Assembly (NCBI GenBank): GCA_946187025.1
Contig: CAMHPM010000018.1
Coordinates: 1 to 11,980 of the forward strand
Direction of reading: 5' to 3'
Origin: an uncultured Prevotellaceae bacterium
GTDB lineage: Bacteria > Bacteroidota > Bacteroidia > Bacteroidales > Bacteroidaceae
Length of the DNA: 11,980 nucleotides
Shown: one piece after another, positions 1 through 6,911 of the stretch
Numbering within the stretch: position 1 is the first letter of the stretch
Layout: each line of letters starts with the position of its first letter
The notes under the pieces: generated by a model
What the model was told of the DNA's origin: nothing
The model's input: only the letters and a program-made list of their open reading frames with translations
The model's database searches: none
Translations under genes and position numbers: made by a program

Positions 1-597
1 CCAGTGATTCAGCCGCCAATCATGCGACTGCTCACCACCAAGAAAGAGCGTCAGATCGTGATGAAGCAACTCCGTTCGGTATCGAAGACCGAGAAGATCA
101 TCTTCCCTATAGCCGTAGCCATCGTCGTCACACTCATCCTGCCCGATGCAGGACCACTCATCGGCTGCCTCATGCTTGGCAACCTGATGCGCGAATGTGG
201 AGTGGTTGACCGCCTTGCCAAGACTGTGCAGAACGAACTGATGAACATCGTCGTCATCTTCCTCGGCACCACAGTCGGAGCAACCGCAACCGCCAGCACA
301 TTCCTCGAGCCAAAGACTCTCTACATCCTCTGCATGGGTATCATCGCCTTCAGCTTCGCAACAGCAGGAGGTGTCATCTTCGCAAAGATCATGAACATCT
401 TCTCGAAGGAGAAAGTCAACCCGCTCATCGGTTCAGCAGGTGTGAGTGCCGTACCAATGGCCGCACGTGTGAGCCAGGTGGAAGGCCAGAAGGCCAACCC
501 GAGCAACTTCCTCCTCATGCACGCCATGGGTCCGAACGTAGCCGGAGTTATCGGCTCGGCCGTTGCTGCAGGAATCCTCCTCAGTATGCTTGGCTAA
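1..597 (+). CDS. oadB: Na+-translocating decarboxylase beta subunit (OadB/MmdB/GcdB family), 3' part only
   Basis: This is the C-terminal ~198 residues of the membrane carboxybiotin decarboxylase subunit, which couples decarboxylation of a carboxybiotinylated partner to Na+ export. The family is usually about 400 residues, so roughly half is present; the reading frame is open from base 1 and the true start lies upstream. Visible signatures are PVIQPPIMRLLTTKKERQI on the cytoplasmic side, several hydrophobic helices, and the strongly conserved C-terminal run GSAGVSAVPMAARVSQ followed by HAMGPNVAGVIGSAVAAG, the helix region implicated in Na+ binding in the family. Family assignment is very secure. 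Whether the substrate is oxaloacetate, methylmalonyl-CoA or glutaconyl-CoA cannot be read from this subunit; the alpha and biotin-carrier genes should lie upstream. In Bacteroidales a methylmalonyl-CoA enzyme of propionate metabolism is common. It ends at TAA 595-597 and is followed by a strong terminator. Confidence 0.95.
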   Translation, partial: PVIQPPIMRLLTTKKERQIVMKQLRSVSKTEKIIFPIAVAIVVTLILPDAGPLIGCLMLGNLMRECGVVDRLAKTVQNELMNIVVIFLGTTVGATATASTFLEPKTLYILCMGIIAFSFATAGGVIFAKIMNIFSKEKVNPLIGSAGVSAVPMAARVSQVEGQKANPSNFLLMHAMGPNVAGVIGSAVAAGILLSMLG

Positions 598-631
598 GCT
601 GGTATTCTCGCATCATATAACACATTAAGCA

Positions 632-673
632 CTGCGTACCATGTCGATAATGACATGGTGCGCAGCTTTTTTT
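632..673 (+). terminator. Rho-independent terminator after the decarboxylase beta gene
   Basis: Bases 632-645 pair with 652-665 to give a 14-bp stem with one T-G wobble and a 6-nt loop (gataat), followed by C and seven T residues (667-673). It begins 34 nt after the TAA stop, as expected for an intrinsic terminator ending the decarboxylase operon. The left arm can also pair with a second right arm downstream (see the entry at 632-715). Confidence 0.9.
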
Positions 674-715
674 AATACATAATCGGTCATTATCGACATG
701 GTGCGCAGCTTTTTT
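632..715 (+). terminator. Alternative, longer terminator sharing the same left arm
   Basis: Bases 632-653 are also complementary to 687-708, 22 bp with a single wobble, followed by C and six T residues (710-715). The right part (697-715) repeats 655-673 exactly, while the 10 bases before it (687-696) are the inverse complement of the corresponding bases of the first hairpin. The left arm can therefore pair with only one of the two right arms at a time: a short hairpin with T7, or a long one with T6. It may act as a backup terminator or be a by-product of local duplication with loop inversion. Confidence 0.6.
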
Positions 716-844
716 CACCGCCACCCCCCGTCTGTTATTAAGTCCGTTGATTCCACCCGTCCAGTCCCACACCTTATTTATCTTACGTGTGCGTACGATA
801 AATGATGCCCTCAGGTTCTTATGCTTGATGCTCCTGCCACAATG

Positions 845-960
845 TTTTTTTGTGAGTGCGCAGTCGTGAGGCTGTGAGTGCGCAGTCGTGAGGTCGAGAG
901 TGCGTAGTCGCAGGGCTGTGAGTGCGTAGTCGCAGGGCTGTGAGTGCGGACTCGTTTTCA
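845..960. repeat. 22-bp tandem repeat array, four full units and one degenerate unit
   Basis: A run of T (845-851) leads into units at 851-872, 873-894, 895-916 and 917-938, with a diverged fifth at 939-960. The consensus is about TGTGAGTGCGYAGTCGYRGG plus two bases. Units 1 and 2 differ at one base, and so do versions of units 3 and 4 apart from their first bases. There are no unique spacers. The same family, in opposite orientation and with the same adjacent homopolymer tract, occurs at 11078-11118. Confidence 0.85.
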
Positions 961-1043
961 CCCAGATCAGCAGTGATTATTCATAAGCGAAGTTAAAGGG
1001 GAGTTGAAGGGACGAATGATGCCGCATGGCTAATTGTCAATTG

Positions 1044-1183
1044 TCAAATTGCACGCAGTGCATAAGATTTTCAAATTACATGTAGTGCATAAGTTTTCAA
1101 TCTTTATTTTTTACTGCTTGTGCTTGGCGGATTGATATATTTTTCATAACTTTGCACGAGATTATGCACTGCGTGCAAATTGA
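1044..1183. repeat. 22-bp repeat element: two direct copies and one inverted copy bracketing a promoter
   Basis: Copy 1 (1044-1065) and copy 3 (1162-1183) are inverse complements matching at 21 of 22 positions. Copy 2 (1071-1092) is a diverged direct copy of copy 1. The core of copies 1 and 3 is itself a small dyad, TGCAC-TGC-GTGCA. The 96 bp between copies 1 and 3 contain the best promoter in the region. The arrangement fits operator sites, a small inverted-repeat element, or an invertible promoter cassette; the sequence alone does not decide. Confidence 0.75.
1124..1154 (+). promoter_or_regulatory. Putative Bacteroidetes-type promoter for lepA
   Basis: A -33 TTG at 1124-1126 is separated by 20 nt from TAACTTTG at 1147-1154, an exact match to the Bacteroidetes -7 consensus TAnnTTTG with the preferred spacing. 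Transcription would start near 1158-1162, giving a lepA leader of about 235 nt that includes the G/C-rich hairpins. A 7-bp dyad, tttgcac (1151-1157) and gtgcaaa (1173-1179), overlaps the -7 box and start site and could bind a repressor. No experiment supports the start site. Confidence 0.6.
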
Positions 1184-1191
1184 AAGGGACA

Positions 1192-1372
1192 GACCCTCTC
1201 CCCAGCCCTCCCCGTCATCCCCCTGCGGGGGACTGAGGGGGGACAAATCGGTTCTTCTCCCCCTCGCACTCCCCCAGGGGAGAGGGGGAGGGAGTACCAT
1301 CCGGATGGATAAAGCTCCTCCCCTTGGGGGCAATTGCGGAATCGGAGCAATTGGGGAGCGGGGGAGAGGTTA
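1192..1372. repeat. G/C-rich palindromic intergenic repeat block in the lepA leader
   Basis: Alternating C-tracts and G-tracts form stacked inverted repeats. The best hairpin pairs 1257-1264 (ctccccct) with 1283-1290 (agggggag), enclosing ctccc/gggag at 1269-1273 and 1278-1282. A perfect 12-bp palindrome, ccatccggatgg, lies at 1297-1308, followed by a CTCCCC/GGGG element. No T-tract follows, so this is not a terminator. A related core in inverse orientation lies after lepA at 3218-3245. Such C/G-rich dispersed elements are common between Bacteroidetes genes; their role is unknown. Confidence 0.7.
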
Positions 1373-1396
1373 AAGGAAAAATTGAAAGACTGAAAG

Positions 1397-3181
1397 ATGA
1401 AAAATATACGTAACTTTTGCATAATAGCACATATCGACCATGGTAAATCGACCTTGGCTGACCGACTGTTGGAACGCACCAATACGATAAAGGTGACCGA
1501 GGGTCAGATGCTTGACGATATGGACCTGGAGCGCGAACGTGGTATCACGATAAAGAGTCATGCCATACAGATGGAATATGAGATGGATGGGGAGCTATAT
1601 ACGCTCAACCTCATCGACACCCCGGGACATGTCGATTTCTCCTACGAGGTGAGCCGCTCCATAGCTGCATGTGAGGGTGCGCTGCTGGTGGTCGATGCCA
1701 CCCAGGGGGTGCAGGCTCAGACCATCAGCAACCTGTATATGGCTATCGACAACGATTTGGAAATTATTCCGGTGATCAACAAGTGTGACATGCCAAACGC
1801 TATGCCCGAAGAGGTGACCGACGAGATTGTCGATCTGCTGGGATGCGACCCTTCGGAGATTATTCTGGCTTCGGGCAAGACGGGGCAGGGGGTTGACGAC
1901 ATACTGCGTGCCGTGGTGGAGCGTATTCCGCATCCTGTGGGCGATGAGCAGGCTCCGCTGCAGGCGCTCATCTTCGACTCGGTGTTCAACTCCTATCGTG
2001 GCATCATTGCCTACTTCAAGATTGTGAACGGAGTGATGCGCCCGGGTGAGAAGGTGAGGTTTATAAACACAAAGAAAGAATATCTGGCCGAGGAGATTGG
2101 TGTGCTGAAGATGGACATGATTCCGCGCAAGGAACTGCGTACGGGCGACGTGGGTTATATCGTGTCGGGTATAAAGAATGCCGTCGAAGTGAAGGTGGGC
2201 GACACCATCACCACTGTGCAGAATGCCAGCGAGACGGCCATCGAGGGTTTTGAGGAGGTGAAGCCTATGGTGTTTGCCGGTGTGTATCCCATCGAGGCAG
2301 AGGACTATGAGAACCTGCGCACCAGCCTCGAGAAATTGCAGCTGAACGACGCAAGCCTGTCGTTCCAACACGAAAGCTCGGCTGCACTGGGATTCGGCTT
2401 CCGTTGCGGATTCCTCGGACTGCTTCACATGGAGATTGTGCAGGAACGACTCGACCGCGAGTTCAACATGAACGTGATAACTACCGTCCCGAACGTGTCG
2501 TACATGATTTATGACAAACACGGCGTAGCACAGGAGGTACACAACCCTTCGTCGATGCCCGACCCTACACTCATCGAACATGTGGAGGAACCCTACATAC
2601 ATGCCACCGTCATCACCACTGCCACCTACATAGGGCCGATAATGACCCTCTGCCTGAGCAAGCGTGGCGAACTGGTGAAGCAGGAATTCATTGCAGGCAA
2701 CAGGGTGGAGATACAGTTCCTCATGCCGCTGGGCGAAATCGTGATCGACTTCTACGATAAATTGAAATCCATAAGCCGCGGCTATGCATCGTTCGACTAC
2801 CACAGCGCAGGCTTCCGTCCGTCGAAACTCGTGAAGCTCGACATCCTGCTCAACGGCGAGAGCGTCGATGCCCTCTCGACCCTGACTCATGTTGACAATG
2901 CAGTGACACTGGGCCGCCGCATGTGCGAACGTCTGAAGGACCTCCTGCCGCGACAGCAATTCGATATAGCCATACAGGCAGCAATCGGAGGCAAAATCAT
3001 TGCACGTGAGACAGTGAAGCAGGTGCGCAAGGACGTGTTGGCAAAATGCTATGGAGGCGATGTGAGCCGAAAGCGCAAACTGCTCGAAAAGCAGAAGGCA
3101 GGAAAGAAACGCATGAAGCAGATAGGAAACGTGCAGGTGCCACAGAAGGCATTTCTGGCTGTGCTTAAGCTGGACGAATAG
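1397..3181 (+). CDS. lepA: Elongation factor 4, ribosome back-translocating GTPase LepA
   Basis: A cytoplasmic translational GTPase that acts on ribosomes in the pre- or post-translocation state and is also linked to ribosome assembly. The product is 594 residues, the normal full length. All G motifs are visible: G1 AHIDHGKST (11-19), G2 RGIT (48-51), G3 DTPGH (74-78), G4 NKCD (128-131), and G5 as SGK in ILASGKTGQG, where many homologues have SAK. The C-terminal LepA-specific domain is complete and ends with the lysine-rich KKRMKQIGNVQVPQKAF signature. The ATG at 1397 matches the family start (MKNIRNFCIIAHIDHGKS), so no alternative is needed. No Shine-Dalgarno is present; the leader just upstream is A/G-rich. 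It sits alone between two G/C-rich repeat blocks and probably has its own promoter at 1124-1154. Confidence 0.98.
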   Translation: MKNIRNFCIIAHIDHGKSTLADRLLERTNTIKVTEGQMLDDMDLERERGITIKSHAIQMEYEMDGELYTLNLIDTPGHVDFSYEVSRSIAACEGALLVVDATQGVQAQTISNLYMAIDNDLEIIPVINKCDMPNAMPEEVTDEIVDLLGCDPSEIILASGKTGQGVDDILRAVVERIPHPVGDEQAPLQALIFDSVFNSYRGIIAYFKIVNGVMRPGEKVRFINTKKEYLAEEIGVLKMDMIPRKELRTGDVGYIVSGIKNAVEVKVGDTITTVQNASETAIEGFEEVKPMVFAGVYPIEAEDYENLRTSLEKLQLNDASLSFQHESSAALGFGFRCGFLGLLHMEIVQERLDREFNMNVITTVPNVSYMIYDKHGVAQEVHNPSSMPDPTLIEHVEEPYIHATVITTATYIGPIMTLCLSKRGELVKQEFIAGNRVEIQFLMPLGEIVIDFYDKLKSISRGYASFDYHSAGFRPSKLVKLDILLNGESVDALSTLTHVDNAVTLGRRMCERLKDLLPRQQFDIAIQAAIGGKIIARETVKQVRKDVLAKCYGGDVSRKRKLLEKQKAGKKRMKQIGNVQVPQKAFLAVLKLDE

Positions 3182-3183
3182 GG

Positions 3184-3302
3184 ACCTCCCCTAACCCCTC
3201 CAAGGCCCCCCTCTTATCCCCCCAAAGGGGGAGGATGCCATCCGGAAGGAAATAACCTCCCCTAACCCCTCCCAAGGAGGGGAATTCCATCCGGAAGGAA
3301 AT
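3184..3302. repeat. Tandem G/C-rich repeat pair between lepA and the C10 peptidase gene
   Basis: Two adjacent related units (about 3184-3252 and 3253-3302) each begin with acctcccctaacccctcc and end with ccatccggaaggaaata. The first carries an extra C-tract/G-tract dyad (3218-3223 with 3227-3231), the second a compact 7-bp stem (3266-3272 with 3276-3282). No T-run follows either hairpin, so termination of lepA transcription here is doubtful. Bases 3218-3245, read on the minus strand, resemble 1301-1330. The remaining 3303-3389 is A/T-rich, with aaatcgtaaat occurring twice and only a weak promoter-like site. Confidence 0.75.
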
Positions 3303-3389
3303 AGCTAAATAGTTAAATAGTACATAAATCGTAAATAAAAATAAATCGTCAAATCGTAAATCCAATAGGTTTCTAAAAAACAAATAGAT

Positions 3390-6300
3390 ATGGTACGTAC
3401 AATCCTTTTATCAATCGTAAGTCTTATAGGTTTACCTTTAGTTTGTAATGCCGATCCGATAACTCCGGAGAAGGCAGCACAATTAGCAGCAAAGTACATC
3501 AGAAACAATGCACAGCAGCCCCGGCTCGTAAAGTCCGGAGCACGGAAGAAAAGTGCAGCCAGATTGAGCCGACAGGCCCAGCAATCATCACCTTATTATA
3601 TATTCAGCAGGGGCGAAGACTGCGGATTCGTCATTGTAAGTGGCGATGATGCCCTGCCAGAAGTGCTTGGATATACCGAAGGCGGCAACTACGACGAGGC
3701 CGACATGCCGCCGTTTCTCGCCTGGTATCTCGACTACTATGGCAGTGCGGTCGAGGCAGCACAGGCCGCGGGAGCACCACGGATGGATGCACCAGCGATG
3801 GCAGCAGCAGCCGGCAGGGTCGATATAGCTCCGCTCATACAGACCCACTGGCACCAGACGGCTCCATACAACGACAAATGTCCTACTCGCAAGGACGGAG
3901 GCGGCCGATGCCTCACCGGATGTGTGGCCACAGCTGCAAGCCAGGTACTCTACTATTGGCACAAAGACCTTACATCGGAAACACTCGCAGCTACCAGCAG
4001 CTACATATATGGCGACCAGATGAATGCAACCACTGCATTCCCAAAAGGAACAAAGATAAAGTGGGACCTCATGCGTACACAATATAGCAGCGAACCTGCA
4101 GAATACCGCGACGCAGTGGCCACGCTACTTGCAGTAGTGGGTGGTGGTGCAGGATTGACCTACGGTTCGAGCACGGCAGGTTATAACGACAACTGCCGAT
4201 GGGTGTTCAGCAGCGTGTTTGGGATGAACGGCGGTAAGGAGAACAACAAGGACTGGGGCGAAGAATACAACAACTACTCCGACGATGCCTGGGCAACCCT
4301 GCTCTACAACGAACTGATAAACTCGCGGCCGGTACTCTACAGCGGATGCAACTCAAATAATGAAGGCCACGCAGTGGTGGTCGATGGTTATCAGGCTTCG
4401 ACCGGATATTTCCACTTCAACCTGGGATGGGGTGACCCGAACACTTGGGACGGATACTTCACTGTGGCACGCGGCAAGAGTCCTGCATGGCAAGGATACA
4501 ACGCAGCATGGCAAGAGTGTGTCACAGGCGTCTATCCGAAAAAGCAGAACATGTCGGCCGAACTCTTTGTAAGACCTAAATTCTACTTCAACCGCGATAA
4601 TGAAGTAAGCATCGACATACAAAACAAGGGTACACTCGACTATAAAGGCATATATGTATTCACCAACACCAACGGCGCAGCACCGAAGAAACTGACCGAT
4701 GCAAAGGCCAGCGACACCGAAACCGTGCTGCCAAACACGGGTGAAACCGTGACTGTAACCCTGCCAGTACACCCAACCACGTCGGGACGGTGCTTTGTGA
4801 TTGTGACCGATGCCAACCTCAACGTACTGGCTAAGACCGAGACAGAAGCACTGGTGCCAGATGCCAACCTCGACCTCACAGACATGATGATCGACGGCAG
4901 CAGCGAGACAGAGGTACATACCGGCAACGATTATACGGTGGTATATAATAACAAGGCATCGGCTGTCGTCACATTTGCCGACAAGAGCGGCCTCGGTTAC
5001 GAAGGCTCACCGCGGTTGGCCATCTACGAAAGTACCGATGACGGACAGACATTCAGCTATGTGGGATACAAGTCGGCAAAGCTGTCGGTCGAGCCTAACG
5101 CCACAACAGATGTCACATTCTCACTCACATCAACCACTTCGTGCCCTATAAGCATCGGCAATCTGTACTACGCTACGCTCATCAACCCTATTGTCGGCAC
5201 TAAGACCGATGACGTCGTGAACATGGATGCAGCATCCGACACCATTGTACGCTTCATACTGAAAGGTAGCGACCTAAATGTAGAAAGCTACGAAGACGGA
5301 TGCCTCAAGCTGGCAGGAACATGGGATGTCAATGCCTTCATCACCCTGACAAAGAAGTCGGCATATAAGAACGCAACAAATTACGACCTTACGGCAGTAA
5401 CCAAGATTGGCCAACTGCCAGTAGTGGAGAAAAACCCGAATGCGCTCTTCTATGTGGCATCCGACGCTATGCCTACAGGTAACAACTACGTCAAAGACGG
5501 AGTGTGCTACAACCTGAAGGTGCAGCCAGGCTATGATTTCATGCCTCGTGCTGACATGAAGGCAACCACTGCCACCATCGACATCAATCAGCAACCAAGC
5601 AGTTGGTATATACTCACCGTGCCGTTCGACGTAGATGTGCCGCAGGGTATCATTGCCCGACAAATCGACACACATGCTTCGAGTGGTATAAGCGGTAAGA
5701 CCACAGATCTGAAACGACTCGAAGCCGGACATGCCTACCTGGTGATGACTTCGAGCACACATCGCCAGCAACTTGTCGGACACGATGTGAATGTATCCAA
5801 AGTAGCACTTGCAAATGCCGATACGGCACTCGTCGGTACGTTCGTCAATACGTCAACGCCAGCCGGAGCCATGCTCATAGGCAGTGCAGAACCACAGTAT
5901 TTCGAACCAGCTGCCGAATCGACAGCCATCGAGGCTATGCGTGGCTATTTCCATGCGTTGAATGTCACAAGGTCGTTCCGCGCATATTCACAACTGGCAT
6001 CCGACCCCACATTCCTTGTCCTGTCAAAGAATATCGAGGCAGCCTACGAGGCTCTCGACAGCAAGGGACGATTTGCGTCGGGCGAAATGATCGACAGCCT
6101 CACGGCACTAATTGACTCGGCAGAAATCATATTTGCCGACCGTACATACACAACAGCACAGGCACGTATGGCATACGTTGCACTGGAAGAAGCTGTAGCG
6201 AAGTTCCTCACTGGTGCCATTGACCCAGATATGCCTGTCGATTGCACTGCGGCAATTGTCAACCCATCGTTTGAAACCGGACGTACAACAGGGTGGGAGA

Positions 6301-6845
6301 CCGATGGAACCATTCAGAATGCAACCAACCTGGTGTATAAGAGTGTGGATGCTGACGGCAAGTATTATCTGTATAGCTGTCATAAAGACAGTACGTCGAG
6401 CGAGTTGAGCCAGACAATTACGGGCCTGACACCTGGCCGCTACCGCCTGTCTGCCATGCTTGGCTCGACCGAGGGACACACCATCACGCTATTTGCAGCC
6501 GATACAACAGTCACAGTCAATGCTCACCACCTTGGAGTACACTATTTGGTCAAGGCTGTGATAGACGATGTTGAGGTCGGTGAGTCGGGCGAACTGACCA
6601 TTGGTGTGAAGGCTGGATTCTTCTATAAAGCCGACGATTTCCGCCTTACATTGCTCAAGGCAGCAGAAGAAAAGCAAGCCGAAGATGTGAATGCCGACGG
6701 TGTTGTGGATACACAAGATGTATTGAAGATATACGAATACATTCAGAATGCTGGTGACGCAGCCGATGCCTACGACGTGAATGGTGACGGAGTGGTGGAT
6801 ACTCAGGATGTGCTGAAGGTGTATGAGTATATCCAGCAGAACTAA
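3390..6845 (+). CDS. Secreted C10 (streptopain-type) cysteine peptidase with binding module and dockerin repeats
   Basis: An exported endopeptidase of 1151 residues. Residues 1-21 form a signal peptide (cleavage after CNA). Residues ~22-120 are the I69-type inhibitory propeptide (YYIFSRGEDCGFVIVSGDD, then MPPFLAWYLDYY). Residues ~145-385 are the C10 catalytic domain: nucleophile Cys178 in GCVATAASQV, His327 in EGHAVVVDGY, and the FHFNLGWG motif (342-349) with Asn344 and Trp347. Residues ~388-610 look like two Ig-like beta domains, ~885-945 a helical FIVAR-like spacer, and 952-1089 a beta-sandwich resembling carbohydrate-binding modules (IVNPSFETG...TGW at its start). Two dockerin-type Ca2+ loops (1099-1121 and 1129-1151, DVNxDGVVDTQDVL) end the protein. 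The catalytic call is firm; the middle domains are inferred from composition. The protein is far longer than SpeB (about 400 residues). It leads a same-strand cluster, 66 nt before the S41-like lipoprotein gene. Confidence 0.92.
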   Translation: MVRTILLSIVSLIGLPLVCNADPITPEKAAQLAAKYIRNNAQQPRLVKSGARKKSAARLSRQAQQSSPYYIFSRGEDCGFVIVSGDDALPEVLGYTEGGNYDEADMPPFLAWYLDYYGSAVEAAQAAGAPRMDAPAMAAAAGRVDIAPLIQTHWHQTAPYNDKCPTRKDGGGRCLTGCVATAASQVLYYWHKDLTSETLAATSSYIYGDQMNATTAFPKGTKIKWDLMRTQYSSEPAEYRDAVATLLAVVGGGAGLTYGSSTAGYNDNCRWVFSSVFGMNGGKENNKDWGEEYNNYSDDAWATLLYNELINSRPVLYSGCNSNNEGHAVVVDGYQASTGYFHFNLGWGDPNTWDGYFTVARGKSPAWQGYNAAWQECVTGVYPKKQNMSAELFVRPKFYFNRDNEVSIDIQNKGTLDYKGIYVFTNTNGAAPKKLTDAKASDTETVLPNTGETVTVTLPVHPTTSGRCFVIVTDANLNVLAKTETEALVPDANLDLTDMMIDGSSETEVHTGNDYTVVYNNKASAVVTFADKSGLGYEGSPRLAIYESTDDGQTFSYVGYKSAKLSVEPNATTDVTFSLTSTTSCPISIGNLYYATLINPIVGTKTDDVVNMDAASDTIVRFILKGSDLNVESYEDGCLKLAGTWDVNAFITLTKKSAYKNATNYDLTAVTKIGQLPVVEKNPNALFYVASDAMPTGNNYVKDGVCYNLKVQPGYDFMPRADMKATTATIDINQQPSSWYILTVPFDVDVPQGIIARQIDTHASSGISGKTTDLKRLEAGHAYLVMTSSTHRQQLVGHDVNVSKVALANADTALVGTFVNTSTPAGAMLIGSAEPQYFEPAAESTAIEAMRGYFHALNVTRSFRAYSQLASDPTFLVLSKNIEAAYEALDSKGRFASGEMIDSLTALIDSAEIIFADRTYTTAQARMAYVALEEAVAKFLTGAIDPDMPVDCTAAIVNPSFETGRTTGWETDGTIQNATNLVYKSVDADGKYYLYSCHKDSTSSELSQTITGLTPGRYRLSAMLGSTEGHTITLFAADTTVTVNAHHLGVHYLVKAVIDDVEVGESGELTIGVKAGFFYKADDFRLTLLKAAEEKQAEDVNADGVVDTQDVLKIYEYIQNAGDAADAYDVNGDGVVDTQDVLKVYEYIQQN

Positions 6846-6911
6846 AACAAGAATTCAGAAAACGGAACGTGTCTGCAACAAAGCAGATATCGATAAAAAA
6901 CAGGAGCAACC

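Larger units (their letters stand above)
598..1396. other. Long non-coding region rich in repeats, before lepA
   Basis: About 800 bp without a convincing gene. In order it holds a nested terminator (632-715), a stretch with no recognised feature (about 716-844), a 22-bp tandem array (845-960), another plain stretch (961-1031), short attgtca iterations (about 1032-1050), two direct and one inverted copy of a 22-bp element around a promoter (1044-1183), a G/C-rich hairpin block (1192-1372) and a purine-rich leader to the lepA ATG. Reading frames here run through repeats and have no protein-like composition. Confidence 0.8.

Noticed and set aside
845..960. CRISPR array
   Set aside because: The units abut directly with no unique spacers, are only 22 bp, vary between copies, and no cas gene is present.
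581..961. Minus-strand frame of 126 codons in the intergenic region
   Set aside because: It starts with GTG inside the 22-bp repeat array and reads through both terminator hairpins; the repeat-derived residues and lack of a family match make it an artefact. The middle part (about 720-850) could be a decayed fragment, but nothing supports a function.
1097..1482. Several short frames on both strands in the G/C-rich block
   Set aside because: They consist of Pro, Ser, Gly and Arg runs produced by C- and G-tracts and overlap lepA or its promoter.
1595..2959. Long minus-strand frame (454 codons) opposite lepA
   Set aside because: It is antisense to a complete, well-conserved GTPase gene; its His/Val/Leu-rich composition is typical of a shadow of the codon pattern.
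3218..3282. Terminator of lepA
   Set aside because: The hairpins are strong but no T-tract follows either one; treated as repeats.
3366..3373. TAGGTTTC as a -7 box for the C10 peptidase gene
   Set aside because: It matches TAnnTTTG at all but the last base, but no TTG lies 19-21 nt upstream and the leader would be very short; too weak to annotate.
3441..3452. Lipobox (LPLVC) in the C10 peptidase signal peptide
   Set aside because: The residue before Cys19 is Val, not Gly, Ala or Ser, and a standard signal-peptidase I site (CNA) lies just after; ordinary secretion is more likely.
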